DNA from: Arcanobacterium_A hippocoleae_A
GTDB taxonomy: Bacteria > Actinomycetota > Actinomycetes > Actinomycetales > Actinomycetaceae
DNA: 64,000 nucleotides
Reading direction: 5' to 3' (one strand)
Assembly: GCA_040360365.1 (NCBI GenBank)
Contig: CP136412.1
Shown: positions 19,532 to 30,300 of the stretch, one piece after another
Layout: each line of letters begins with the position of its first letter
Position numbering within the stretch: the stretch's first letter is position 1
Position numbers and translations under genes: made by a program
Notes under the pieces: generated by a model
What the model was told of the DNA's origin: nothing
The model's input: the letters and a program-made list of their open reading frames with translations, nothing else
The model's database searches: none

Positions 19532-22097
19532 ATGAGGTTTAGTTTGTCCCAAAATCAGCATAAACACGAACCCGCAAATCCGCCGGCAGATACGGCAATG
19601 CCGCCGATTTCAGAAATGCCGCCGCGCAAAGCTGCGGAAAATCCGGCAGAAGTCTCTGCCGAAGATACACTGCCGGCTGCAGTTGCAGAAGTTGATTTTG
19701 TGATTACTGGGATGACCTGCGCCTCTTGCGCAGCACGGGTGGAGAAAAACTCAACAAGCTTCCGGGTGTGAATGCAGCAGTAAATCTCGCTACGGAACGC
19801 GCACATATAGAACTCACTGCCGCAGCAGCACAGTTGAGCGATACCGATTTGATTCAAACTGTCGAAAAAGCGGGCTATGGGGCAAACCTGCTCGGGCGCA
19901 CCGAAATCAGCACCGACGGCAGCCGCAGCGCCGCGAGCGATATTGATTTTGCTTCCGTCGAAGCAGCTGCGAAAGCAGCCGGAGCAAAGCGTGTGCGCGA
20001 ATTGCGGGCAAAATTTTGGGCGGCGCTCGTTCTGGGAATACCGATTGTTGCACTGTCAATGTTTCCTAATCTGCAGTTTACCGGATGGCAGTGGCTGATT
20101 GGCGCACTTGCGTTTCCGCTTGGTTTTTGGTGCGGTCTGCCGTTTCATCGTGCGGCTTTCCGTGCCGGAAAGCATGGCGCTGCCACCATGGATACGCTTG
20201 TCTCACTCGGGATAATCGCTTCCCTTGGCTGGTCTTATTGGGCATTATTTTTCGGCGGAGCCGGCAAACTCGGATATACGATGCAGATGAGCGGGGTTCA
20301 TCGCCTTGGAGCACACGGCACTGCGGGCGCTGCACCCGGAATCATGGCGCCGCACATTTATTTTGAATCAGCAGCAATGATCGTAACGTTTTTACTTCTT
20401 GGGCGTTGGCTTGAAGCGCGCAGCCGTCGAAATGCGGGGAGTGCGCTGCGTGCGCTGCTGGAGCTTGCCCCAAGCAGTGCGTATCTTGTTGCGAATGCCG
20501 ACGGCTCCCGCGCAGAGCGGAAAATTCCTGCGAAAGAACTAACAGTCGGCGCGGTTTTTCGGGTGAATCCGGGTGAGAAGATTGCCGCTGACGGCGTCGT
20601 AATCTCCGGCAGTTCTGCAATTGATACTTCACTGCTTACCGGCGAATCTGTACCGGTTGAGGTGAAAGCGGGCGATCCGGTAACGGGTGCCGCAATCAAC
20701 ACTTCCGGAACCTTGCTGGTGCGTGCCGAAAGTGTTGGTGAAGATACGCAGCTGGCGCAAATGGGACGTTTACTGGTAAAAGCACAGACTGGGAAAGCTG
20801 CAGCACAGCGTCTCGCTGATAAAATTTCTGCAGTTTTCGTGCCGGCAGTAATCATAATTTCACTGCTGACGTTTGCGGTTTGGTGGATTTTCAGCGGCAG
20901 TTTCGAGTCGGCGCTTGTTTGTGCGATTACAGTGCTTGTGGTGGCCTGCCCATGTGCGCTGGGGCTTGCCACACCGACGGCACTCTTGGTGGGATCAAGT
21001 ACAGCTGCCCGCAGCGGTATTTTGATTTCGGGTCCGGAAGTGCTGGAGCGGGCTCACGCTATCGATACGATGGTGTTGGATAAAACCGGCACGCTCACCA
21101 CTGGCGAGATGCAAGTGAGTGAGATTCGGCTGCTTTCCGGTGCAGAATCGGGTAAACAATCGGCTGCAGAATCAGCTGCGGGCAGCGCAGCTTTCGCTGC
21201 TCTGAAAGATTTTACAAATATTGCAGATAATGTGACTTTGGTGCGGGAAATTTCCGCAATGCTTGAAGCAAATAGTTCTCACCCGATTGCGCAGGCAATT
21301 GTGCGGAACGCCCCTGATCTTCCCCAAAAACGCTGTTAAAATTGGATGACATTGAGTCAGGATCCGGGCTTGGCGTACGGGCAAAGATTGTACTGCATCC
21401 GCATAATCCGCTCACGATTCCAGCGGCAATCGGAAATATTAGTTGGCTGGAAACTTTCCACGCCGCAGATTTTCGTGCAGCGCAGGCTGCGGTACGGGCT
21501 GCGAATATCGAGCAGGGAGCTACTGCCGTCGTGCTGGTGATTGGAACTGAACCAGCAGCAGTAATTAGTGTCAAAGACCAGCTTCGCCCCGAATCCCCGC
21601 AGCTTTTGGCAGCCTTGCAGGCAGCAAAAATTACTCCGCTGATGATTAGCGGAGACGCGCCGGAAGTGGCATCTGCCGTCGGCGCAGAGCTTGGGATTCA
21701 AGCGCATGGCGGTGTACTCCCGGAAGGGAAAGTCGCATTCGTACAAGAATTGCAGGCACAGGGGAAGAACGTCGGGATGGCAGGTGATGGTGTAAACGAC
21801 GGGCCGGCACTTGCCGCAGCGAATCTTTCAATCGCAATCGGTTCGGGTACCGATGTGGCAAAAGCTGCCGCAGACATTACAATACTTTCCGGACTTCCGG
21901 CAATCACACAGGCAGTTTCGATTTCACGGCGGACCCTGCGGGTGATTCGCGAAAATCTTGCCTGGGCTTTCGGATATAACCTGCTCGCAATCCCTTTAGC
22001 CGCATTTGGGGTAATTATTCCGGGAATTGCAGCAGCGGCAATGGCTGGAAGTTCGGTGATTGTGGTGGCGAATTCACTGCGGCTGTACCGAAACTGA
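19532..22097 (+). CDS. copA: Cu(+)-exporting P1B-type ATPase, two frameshifts
   Basis: Three frames join into one ~855-residue copper-export ATPase. An N-terminal disordered Pro/Ala-rich stretch is followed by an HMA domain (GMTCASC at ~19709) and membrane helices. The TGES actuator motif (~20639), the CPC metal site (VVACPCALGL, ~20943), DKTGTLTTG (~21076, phosphorylated Asp) and the hinge GDGVNDGPA (~21785) follow. Suspected losses are one A near 19751 (giving RVEKKLNKLPGV) and one C near 21326 (giving PDLPPKTLLKLDD). The start may be ATG 19532 or TTG ~19544. With the upstream chaperone it forms a copper-detoxification unit. Confidence 0.9.
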
Positions 22098-22277
22098 AAA
22101 TTATGCGGCCAAATCCTGCAGCAGCCGTACTGCCCGCACCTGCAGTGCAGAACTTAATTCAGTATTTGCAAATTCGAAAGCAAAAACTCGTAGACTTATC
22201 CTGAAGCAGGTTTAAACGCAAAAGCAGAAAACGAAAACAAATACTATTGGGAAGCTACAGCAGAAAGCTCACAGATT

Positions 22278-23378
22278 TTGGCGTGGAAAAGAAGTAACAA
22301 CCAGGATCCGGAAATTCCTGCGGATTCCTGCAAGTTTTCACAGCAAAACGAGCACGATTCCACAGCAGAAGAGTTTCCAGATTTTCAAACATTGCGTAAA
22401 TCAATTCTTGCCGATTTTCCAAAAACTCCTGCTGCTTCGCTCCACCCTTTACAGCTTCCGCATTTTTCAGTTAAGACACTAATTATCACGGCTGTTGCTG
22501 TGATTGCAATGATTTTTGCTTTCGTCTCAATAGATTTTGCAAACTTATCTGCAGCATTTACAAACGCGAATCCATTCTGGATGGCAGCTTCGTTTACCGC
22601 TGCCCTTTTCACTTATCTTGGCGGAGCGATCACACTAAATGCTTACGTGCAAGAACCAATAAAGCTTGGCGATTCGGTGCTGATCCAAGCAGCTGCTTCG
22701 CTAATTACGATCATTACTCCCGCCGGGATCGGCCCGGCTGCCTTAAATTTTCGGTTTCTGCAAAAGCGCGGAATGCCCTCCGCTCCGGCTTTAGCGACGG
22801 TCACGCTGGTGCAGCTTGCTCAGTTAACCACGACGTTATTCCTGTTATTAGCATTATCTTTTACTTCCGGAGATTTTTCCGTCCAAAAACTGCCGAGCGG
22901 AAATACGCTAACCATGCTGGTGTTCATCGCCGTAATTATTGTTTTGATTAGCGCAATTCCACACTTCCGCCGGTTTATTTGGAAGAAAATTGAACCCGCT
23001 TATCTGCAGGTTTCCCCGCGCCTGCTTTGGCTTTTTACCCATCCGAAACGGTTGCTTCTCGGATTTTTCGGAACTATAATCAGCGCAGCTAGTTTTACTG
23101 CTTGTTTTACTTTCGCCCTGTTTTCTTTCGGCGATACGCTTCCGCTTGAGACGCTTGCATTCACTTATCTGGCAGCAAATATGCTCGGCTCTACGATTCC
23201 TACGCCTGGCGGTATCGGCCCAGTGGAAGCCGCACTCACCGGAGGTTTGGTAATCGCCGGAGTACCGTACTCAATCGCTTTTTCGACGGCAATACTCTAT
23301 CGGCTTTTCACGTTCTGGGGGCGCGCGCCGCTTGGCTGGATTGCACTGCAAATCGCCGGCAAAAAGAATCTCGTATGA
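22278..23378 (+). CDS. YbhN/UPF0104-like integral membrane protein
   Basis: ~366 residues; a hydrophilic N-terminal ~65 residues, then about eight membrane helices of the lysylphosphatidylglycerol-synthase transmembrane (flippase-like) family. The conserved PTPGGIGPVEAALTGGL segment before the last helices is the family marker. No C-terminal aminoacyl-transferase domain is present, so it is not a full MprF; a lipid transporter role is inferred only. The first in-frame start is TTG 22278 without a clear RBS, so the N-terminus is uncertain. Confidence 0.8.
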   Translation: MAWKRSNNQDPEIPADSCKFSQQNEHDSTAEEFPDFQTLRKSILADFPKTPAASLHPLQLPHFSVKTLIITAVAVIAMIFAFVSIDFANLSAAFTNANPFWMAASFTAALFTYLGGAITLNAYVQEPIKLGDSVLIQAAASLITIITPAGIGPAALNFRFLQKRGMPSAPALATVTLVQLAQLTTTLFLLLALSFTSGDFSVQKLPSGNTLTMLVFIAVIIVLISAIPHFRRFIWKKIEPAYLQVSPRLLWLFTHPKRLLLGFFGTIISAASFTACFTFALFSFGDTLPLETLAFTYLAANMLGSTIPTPGGIGPVEAALTGGLVIAGVPYSIAFSTAILYRLFTFWGRAPLGWIALQIAGKKNLV

Positions 23379-23485
23379 CTGCCCGCAATCGGAATACTGC
23401 CGCTAAATTGAAAGAAGCGTTTTCGAAAAATAATCCGCACGCTTTTAAGCTACCCCGCGGGCATATTTTTTGGCATGATTGAAGT

Positions 23486-25164
23486 ATGAACGAACGCGCA
23501 GGCTTAACCGCCACCTCAGCAGATTTAATTGATGCCGATGCTCTGATTTCGGCATACTACGATTTAGAACCAGACCCGGAAAACCCGAACCAAAAGGTTG
23601 TTTTCGGCACTTCCGGACATCGCGGATCAGCATTTGATGCCGCATTCAACGAAGCACATATCGTAGCCACCACGCAAGCGATTGTGGAATACCGTGCAGC
23701 GCAAGGAATCACCGGTCCGCTCTATATTGGGCGTGATACACATGCGCTTTCCGAACCGGCACAGCGCACTGCGCTTGAAGTACTCGCAGCTAACAATATC
23801 GAAGTGCGCATTGACGCACGAGATTCATATACTCCCACCCCTGCTGTTTCACTCGCAATTTTGACGGCAAACGGTGCAGGCACAGCAAGCGGCGTCCGCA
23901 CCCAGGGTCCCGATCTTGCCGACGGTATCGTGATCACCCCGTCGCACAATCCTCCGCGCGACGGCGGATTCAAATACAATCCTCCGCACGGCGGTCCAGC
24001 CGATTCAGACGCCACGAAAGTAATCGCATCCCGGGCAAACGAGATTTTGCGCGACGGCTGGCGCAAGGTCAAGCGCGTTTCATATGCGGAAGCCGTCGGC
24101 GCGGAAACTACCCGCGGGCATGATTATCTCTCAGCCTATATTGATGACCTCAGCTCAATCATCGATTTTGACGCTATCCGCGCTTCCGGCGTCCGCATTG
24201 GTGCAGACCCAATGGGAGGCGCTTCCGCGAACTATTGGGGTGCAATCGCTGAACGGTACGGAATCGATTTAACGGTAGTGAATCCGGAAGTCGACCCAAC
24301 ATGGCATTTCATGACCCTCGATTGGGACGGAAAGATTCGCATGGATTGTTCTTCCCCGTACGCGATGGCTTCACTGCTTGCGCGGATGAAACCGGGAGCA
24401 GACGGCAAGGCACCATTCGATATTGCCACCGGTAATGACGCCGATTCGGACCGCCACGGTATCGTCACCCCGGATGCGGGCTTGATGAATCCGAATCATT
24501 ACCTTGCCGTCGCAATTCAATATCTTTATACACATCGCCCGAATTGGAACACCGACGCTGTAGGAAAACACTCGTTTCTTCCTCGTTAATCGACCGCGTG
24601 GTTGCCGGTATGGGCAAGAAACTGATGGAAGTGCCAGTTGGTTTCAAATGGTTCGTACCGGGGCTGCTTTCCGGCACTGCCGGTTTCGGCGGAGAAGAAT
24701 CTGCGGGAGCTTCATTCCTGCGGAAAGACGGCACTGTGTGGACCACCGATAAAGACGGATTGATTATGGATTTGCTGGCTGCGGAGATTATTGCCGTTAC
24801 CGGAAAGTCGCCGTCGCAATTACATCGTGAACTCACTGCCCAGTACGGAACTTCAGCATATGCACGAATTGACGCACCCGCCACAAAGGAAGAAAAAGCA
24901 AAACTTTCCGCGCTTTCCCCAGAAGCTGTAACCGCAACCGAACTTGCCGGCGAACCAATCACCGCCCGTTTGGTAAACGCTCCCGGCAACGGTGCAGCAA
25001 TCGGCGGTTTGAAAGTGACTACCGAAAATGCGTGGTTTGCTGCCCGCCCGTCCGGTACTGAAGACGTGTACAAGATTTACGCAGAATCGTTCAAGGGCGA
25101 GGACCATTTACGGCAAGTGCAGGAAGCTGCAAAAGAAGTTGTTTCAGCAGCTCTTGCCGGTTAA
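23486..25164 (+). CDS. pgm: Phosphoglucomutase (alpha-D-glucose), frameshifted
   Basis: Interconverts glucose-1-phosphate and glucose-6-phosphate, linking glycogen and cell-wall sugar supply with glycolysis. FGTSGHRGS near residue 35, the phosphoserine loop TPSHNPPRDGGFKYN, the metal loop DADSDRHG and the C-terminal RPSGTEDVYKIYAESF are present. One A is missing near 24567 (restored: DAVGKTLVSSSLIDRVVAGMGK). The total of ~559 residues fits the family. Start ATG 23486. It stands alone between divergent-looking intergenic spaces. Confidence 0.93.
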
Positions 25165-25311
25165 ATTCTGAACTGCAGCAACATCTCCGGCTGGTTAGCA
25201 GCTCAGTTAAATCAGTTTCAGAAAAATCAATATTGACATGTGCGGCTCGGCAACATTGCGGCGTGCCGGGCCGCACGCACGCAGCCGCAACTCAACCAAG
25301 AGTAGGAAAGA

Positions 25312-26414
25312 ATGTCGCTCGCAAGCATTGCCAGATCACTCGAATCCGGTCTCAACCGCCGCGGAATCGTCCGTCGCCGTGAACAAGGCTGGCTCCCGCA
25401 GATTGTGCCATATTCCGGTTATGGTTCCACAACACAGGTACGGATTATCGCCCGAGCAGTGATGGCAAAACCGGAACACCTTGGCGCGCGGATAAATCTT
25501 GACTTTCTCCGCAACGGAAGAATTCCGGGCGGAAGCACTACGCGCACGGTACGCGATTTTGCTGAGCTGGCAATTATTGCGGGCGCGGAAGCACAGCGCG
25601 GCTGGCGGCAGTTTTTCACCACCCAGGTCGGATTTTTACCGGTGAGCGTTGAAATTAATGGGAAAACAATTCACACCCGCACTGACCGCAACGGCTATAT
25701 TGAACTGATTGTACAAAATCATGGGCTGAAGCCGGGGTGGCAGGAAGTTAAGATTACTCCGATAAAAGGCGAACCGGTAGTAGCGCCGATTATGATTGTT
25801 TCACCGCAGGCGCGCACTGGGCTGGTCTCCGATATCGACGATACAATTCTTGTTACTTGGCTTCCGCGCGCCACTCTTGCCGCATGGAATTCGTTTGTAA
25901 AACATACAAACACCCGCCAAGTGGTGCCGGGGATGCCGAATCTGTACCGTGAACTGCTTAGTGACGATCCGGACGCGCCGGTGTTTTATCTTTCCACAGG
26001 TGCATGGAATACTTACTCCACCCTGCTTGATTTTATTCGGCGATATCGTTTCCCGATTGGTCCGCTGCTGATGACAGACTGGGGGCCGACCCCAACCGGG
26101 CTTTTCCGCTCCGGGCAGGAACATAAAAGAGTCAGCTGCGGAATCTGCTGATTATGTTCCCGCATATCGAATGGTATCTTGTCGGTGACGACGGGCAGCA
26201 TGATCCGCTAATTTACGACGAGTTAGCACGCGAACATCCAAGCCACGTGAAAATGATTATGCTCCGCGAATTGAATCCGGTAGAGCAGCTGCTCGCACAC
26301 GGTACGCCGGAAGCATCTGAGGGTGTCCGTGAAGATTCAGATATTGAACGGCACGGCGTACCGGTGATTCGCGGGCGCGACGGATTTGAACTTGCCGCGC
26401 AAGCACTACGCTGA
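25312..26414 (+). CDS. APP1-type phosphatidate phosphatase-like protein, frameshifted
   Basis: DUF2183/App1 family. The HAD-like motif SDIDDTILVTWLP near residue 178 carries the catalytic DxDxT; FYLSTGAWNTYSTLLDF and the C-terminal LVGDDGQHDPLIYDELA follow, as in App1 proteins that dephosphorylate phosphatidate or related lipids. A missing A near 26131 breaks the frame; restored, it reads EHKKSQLRNLLIMFPHIEWYL. AGGAAAG precedes ATG 25312. The final ~45 codons are duplicated in diverged form at 28096-28245, beyond the toxin/immunity insertion. Confidence 0.88.
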
Positions 26415-26445
26415 TTAGCTGATTAGCACGGTATCACACCGCAAA

Positions 26446-26509
26446 CTAAAACTATTTGAAATAGTTTTCGGGTGTGAAAACTGCACATTTATTCAGCTTT
26501 CACACCCGA
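26446..26509. terminator. Double-hairpin terminator, copy A
   Basis: Hairpin AAAACTATT-TGA-AATAGTTTT followed directly by a 12-bp perfect stem TCGGGTGTGAAA (26468-26479) and TTTCACACCCGA (26498-26509). It lies between convergent APP1 and immunity gene A and is repeated exactly at 27332-27395. Confidence 0.8.
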
Positions 26510-26553
26510 TTTAGTGGAAAATATATCTTTGATCTGCGCAACTAACTCCAGAT

Positions 26554-27073
26554 TTATTGATTATCTTGCAATTCTTTCCATCTTTGCAATGCGGGAATGA
26601 CTCTAAAACCAGTCAACTTACGTTCAACAAGAGCTTCTTTCACATCAGCAGTAACAACAATACTCGACGCATAAGGATTTGCGGGTGGGAAATACCAAAC
26701 CTTCCCATCGCTCCCAGTAAATCTGACCAGAGAATAGCCCTCCACATCAGCACTCCGCTTACGCCGAATAGTCAGCGGAAGAACCTCCATCCCCGCAACA
26801 CCGCACGCAACAAAAACATCAACCATTCTTTGCGAAAAGATTCTCTCACTTAATCCAGCCCACAACCAATCAACAAGACGACCCGAACTCCACGGCGCCA
26901 ACCACAAATTCTTAGGCAAGGTCGAGAACCCATCTTCAACAACGATTTCAGTCCAGTCACGTCCATCCGGAAGTAAAGCTGGGCAATCAGGATCCTTCCT
27001 CCCACATCAGATTCACCCAAAGCGTACCCGAACTACCATTTGGAGAAATCACAAACTTATTTTCCAACTCCAC
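26554..27073 (-). CDS. Immunity-like protein A of an AHH-nuclease toxin
   Basis: ~172-residue cytosolic protein I do not recognise as a named family. It is paralogous to copies at 27440-27960 and 50823-51343, and all three lie directly downstream of an AHH-nuclease toxin end, which is the basis for calling it immunity. Conserved blocks are SSGTLWVNLMWE, NLWLAPWSSGRLVDWLW, CGVAGMEVLPLTIRRKRS, GYSLVRF and YFPPANPYA. It starts at GTG 27073 with AGGAG seven bases upstream. The frame shifts near 27000 (GGAAGG); the same bases are present in copy B, so it is either a repeated error or a real change. Confidence 0.65.
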
Positions 27074-27083
27074 AATCAAACTC

Positions 27084-27329
27084 CTAACACCTAGGCGGAT
27101 ACTGCCGCAAAACTGCTGTCCGCTTATTCAAAACAGCCCTTTTCGACGGTGCCGGATTATATTTAAACCAAACACGCCAAGACTGATTTACTTTACTGGC
27201 TTTTGCTCGATGGTCGTGCAATTCCCACCATACTAAATACTTAGGATGATGGATCGTATCACGTCCAGTGAAACCAGCATGCTGGAAATCACTTTCAAAA
27301 GCCACGGGTAGTGTATGGTGCGCATCGCA
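27084..27329 (-). pseudogene. C-terminal fragment of an AHH-type nuclease toxin
   Basis: The last ~81 codons of a toxin domain: CDAHHTLPVAF, then DTIHHPKYLVW, PSKRAVLNKRTAV and the terminal RQYPPRC. The AHH and IHHPKYLVW His pairs are typical of HNH/endonuclease VII-fold toxin ends of secreted polymorphic toxins. Upstream of the Cys the reading frame runs straight into the 3' flank of immunity copy B, so the delivery part is gone and no natural start exists. It is clearly homologous to 51351-51840 (about half the residues identical). Confidence 0.7.
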
Positions 27330-27331
27330 AA

Positions 27332-27395
27332 CTAAAACTATTTGAAATAGTTTTCGGGTGTGAAAACTGCACATTTATTCAGCTTTCACACCCGA
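27332..27395. terminator. Double-hairpin terminator, copy B
   Basis: Exact duplicate of the structure at 26446-26509 (stems 27354-27365 and 27384-27395), placed after immunity copy B and before the toxin fragment. Confidence 0.8.
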
Positions 27396-27439
27396 TTTAG
27401 TGGAAAATATATCTTTGATCTGCGCAACTAACTCCAGAT

Positions 27440-27960
27440 TTATTGATTATCTTGCATTTCTTTCCATGCTTGTAGTTCTGGAATGACTCTAAAACCAGTC
27501 AACTTACGTTCAACAAGAGCTTCTTTCACATCAGCAGTAACAACAATACTGACGCATAAGGATTTTCAGGCGGAAAATACCAAACCTTCCCATCAATATC
27601 AGTAAATCTGACCAGAGAATAGCCCTCCACATCAGCACTCCGCTTACGCCGAATAGTCAGCGGAAGAACCTCCATCCCCGCAACACCGCACGCAACAAAA
27701 ACATCAACCATTCTTTGCGAAAAATGCGAGCACCAAGTCCTGACCATAACCAATCAACAAGACGACCCGAACTCCACGGCGCCAGCCACAAATTCTTAGG
27801 CAAGGTCGAGAACCCATCTTCAACAACGATTTCAGTCCAGTCACGTCCATCCGGAAGTAAAGACGGATAATCAGGATCCTTCCTCCCACATCAGATTCAC
27901 CCAAAGCGTACCCGAACTACCATTTGGAGAAATCACAAACTTATTTTCCAACTCCGCAAT
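27440..27960 (-). pseudogene. Immunity-like protein B, probably decaying
   Basis: Near-identical paralogue of copy A, ending EMQDNQ. The GTG start of copy A is GCG here while the upstream AGGAG is kept, so the normal start codon is lost. In addition there are single-base losses near 27720 (T-run) and 27552 (CGTCGAG to CGTCAG), plus the GGAAGG shift shared with copy A. The homopolymer losses may be sequencing errors, but the GTG-to-GCG substitution is not of that type. A weak TTG start two codons in remains possible. Confidence 0.65.
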
Positions 27961-28095
27961 CAAACTCCTAACACCTAGGCAGATCTGCCATCTTCACAAG
28001 AGCAATCCCGAAATACATCAGACCCGCAAATACTAACGCCAATAACGCCAACAGCACCTATATTTTCACGATTCACTTTCGAATAACTCCGAAAT

Positions 28096-28245
28096 ACGCG
28101 AACTAAATCCGGTAGAGCACTGCTTTCACACGGTACACCGGATGCAAGTGAAGGGATCCGTAAAGATTCCGATATTGAACGGCACGGCACGCAAATAGTG
28201 CGCGGACGTGACGGCTTTGAACTCGCCGCGCAAGCACTGAACTGA
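28096..28245 (+). pseudogene. Diverged duplicate of the APP1 phosphatase 3' end
   Basis: The stretch parallels 26270-26414 codon by codon: ELNPVE, LLSHGTPDASEG, IRKDSDIERHG, QIVRGRDGFELAAQAL and a stop at 28243-28245. Roughly four of five bases agree, with many silent differences, so it is an old copy and not a recent duplication. Three bases are missing or altered at GTAGAGCACTGC, shifting the frame, and nothing of the upstream part of the gene remains. It lies on the far side of the toxin/immunity insertion. Confidence 0.8.
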
Positions 28246-28269
28246 CCTAGCAGTAAATAATAAATACCG

Positions 28270-28607
28270 TCAGCGGCGCTCTCTAAAATCCTCGATCGGC
28301 TCGACGATGATTTCTTCAGCAGTTGGGGGATTAAAATCCGCTGTACCGTTCATTTTCATTCCAGCCGCATCTTTCACTTTCGCTGCAGCAGCTGCAGCTG
28401 CTCCTTTCGCATTAGCAACTGCAGCATCTGCTGCCCGCTGGAATGTCTGTGAAGCAGTTTCTTTTGCTTTTTCCCGCCCCTTTCGTACCGGAGCAGAATC
28501 CCAAAGTTTATTCGCACCCGTCTTAATCTGTTCATAACGTTCACGGCCGGCGCGAGTGCCCAGCACATATCCGACACCAAGAATCGTTACAGTCCGCAAA
28601 AACTCAT
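28270..28607 (-). CDS. YtxH-like small protein, frameshifted at its start
   Basis: ~112 residues. ATG 28607 has a perfect GGAGGAAG upstream, but a T appears to be missing in the run at ~28600; restored, the start reads MSFLRTVTILGVGYVLGTRAG. A single N-terminal helix with GYVLGTRAGRERYEQI is followed by a long Ala/Lys amphipathic helix (AKGAAAAAAAKVKDAAG), the YtxH/general-stress small membrane protein pattern. It is probably membrane-attached with a cytosolic coiled tail. Function unknown. Confidence 0.75.
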
Positions 28608-28975
28608 CGCTTCCTCCTTATTTACCCAATTTCTGCTTTGCTGCACACAACTATTATTTTGCAAAGATTGGGATGTAAAATATTCAATCGCCGAAATCGA
28701 GAATCTCCATTCACTGCTGCAAATCGGAAAACATTTCCCCGTTTCCCGTTTTCCGCATCCGGAAATACATTGCATTATGTGCAGCAGAATTTGAAACACG
28801 TGCGAAATCTTTGAATTATCTTTGAACTATTTAGAATTCTAAAACCTGAGTTTCGATAACTCAGCAGAATTTCATTTTTTCCGCGGATAGCGTGAGAACA
28901 TTTCACATAAAATTTATCCGATTCTCCGGTAACTGTGCTGAATATAAGTGCCGAAACCCGGAAATCTATCCGCAG
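28608..28975. other. Intergenic, nothing identified
   Basis: AT-rich, with the YtxH promoter side on the left and the 3' side of the EEP gene on the right. No gene, RNA or strong hairpin was found. Confidence 0.5.
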
Positions 28976-30144
28976 TTACTCAGATTCAAGCCGCCCTGCC
29001 CGGCCCGATTCTCCTGGTTTCTTTCCAGATGCCGTCGCTAAATCATGCGCCCGAAGCTGTACCGCAATCCCCGCATGGTCAGATTTACCGATTTTCACAA
29101 TCTTCGCCAACGCTCCGCGGTATCCGTTTCCGCCGCTCAGCACACGGTCAATCGGAGCAGCAAGCCAAACCGGAAATTTCGCCGGCCAGGTACCCAAACC
29201 TGCGGTTCCGGCTGCTTTTACTGAATCGTAACAATCAATCCCGAGCGCTTCTTGATGATCGGCAGTAGAGTTGAAATCTCCCGCAAGAATAAAACTTCTT
29301 TCCTGCTTACAGATTCCGTAAGTTTTTGTAATTTCCGCTTTCCAACGCGGCATGAGCTTCGGCAGCGGAGCTATTGGGTGTACCCCATAAAACGCGGGAA
29401 GTTTTGAATTGCTGCCGCTTGGTTCAGCACCGACGATTGAGAATCGTGAGAATTGCATGAATTGCGCAGCTTGTTCCGGAAGAATATCACCGGAATCGGT
29501 TTTCTGTGCCGCAGCTGGAATTTCGCCTGTCAATTCACTGAGATTCATTTCTTTATACGTGCCGAGTTTCGTTGAAATAAGCAGCACGGTTGAAGAAAAA
29601 GCCGGCTCCCACTTACTGGTTTTCGTATCAAATTGTTGAAATTCTTCACCCGCAGCTTTCAGCACTTCACGAATTTCGGCACCTTGCTGGGTGGAAGTTT
29701 CGGGAAGTACGGCAGCGTTTATGTGATTTTCGAGCATTACTTCCGCAATATCAGCAGCGGAGGTTGCCCCGCCTTTCGTGTTATAGGTAAGCACATTGAT
29801 TCGCGGAGTTTCTGTTTTTTCCACAGAAGTGCTTTGCGTAAGCTCGTCGGCAAAATAAATTCCCCGCGAAAAACGGTGGTTAAATGTGCCGCACCGGAAA
29901 CCAGCAGTACGATTGCGCTTAAGCCGGCAACGAATCTGCGAAAAACGGTGTGCGCACGAAACGCGGGAATCAGATACAGCAAGCCGAAAAACAGGAAGAA
30001 CAGTGCGAGTATCCAGCGGAATGAAATCAGCTGCGCAAGCGGAAAAGCGAGCAGTAATTCGGTTTGCCCAGTCAATTCCGGCAGCACAGTGAAAAGTGAG
30101 AATACGCAGAAGATCAAGGCGACGGCAGTGCGGATTAGAGTCAT
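28976..30144 (-). CDS. Endonuclease/exonuclease/phosphatase family membrane protein, frameshifted
   Basis: ~390 residues. Three to four N-terminal membrane helices (residues ~1-95) are followed by an extracytoplasmic EEP domain: INVLTYNTKGG, VLPETSTQQG (catalytic Glu), FYGVHPIAPLP, ILAGDFNSTADH and KSDHAGIAVQL with the terminal catalytic His. One G is missing in GGGG near 29865; restoring it gives RGGIYFADELTQ and joins the membrane and catalytic parts. Such proteins are surface phosphodiesterases or phosphatases of unknown substrate. ATG 30144 lacks a strong RBS. Confidence 0.85.
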
Positions 30145-30252
30145 AAAACATATCTTAACGGGCACTGTATTCCGATTGGGAGCTGTATTCAGCAAAATGA
30201 GAGCTTTGCAATTCTCTGTTTCCGGCGCTCTCCGCAGGGCATAAACACACTT

Positions 30253-30300
30253 TTCCGTGAACACAAATTTCCGTGAACACAAATGTCTGTGAATGCAAAT
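30253..30300. repeat. 16-bp tandem repeat in a divergent promoter region
   Basis: Three adjacent copies of TTCCGTGAACACAAAT (30253-30268, 30269-30284, and a three-mismatch copy 30285-30300) between the divergent EEP and VaFE surface-protein genes. The position suits a regulator-binding array, but none is known. Confidence 0.7.

Larger units (their letters stand above)
26440..27096. repeat. ~655-bp direct repeat, copy A
   Basis: Near-identical to 27326-27980 with a constant offset of about 886 bp. The unit comprises a two-hairpin terminator, the whole immunity-like gene and its ribosome binding site, ending at the last codons of the toxin fragment (CCTAGGTGTTAGG on the minus strand). Visible differences are a handful of substitutions and single-base indels. 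Confidence 0.9.
27326..27980. repeat. ~655-bp direct repeat, copy B
   Basis: Second copy of the unit described at 26440-27096. Homology starts at CGCAAACTAAAAC (27326) and breaks at CACCTAGGC (~27980), where the toxin end would be expected but unrelated DNA begins. The two copies could recombine and delete immunity A with the toxin fragment. Confidence 0.9.
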
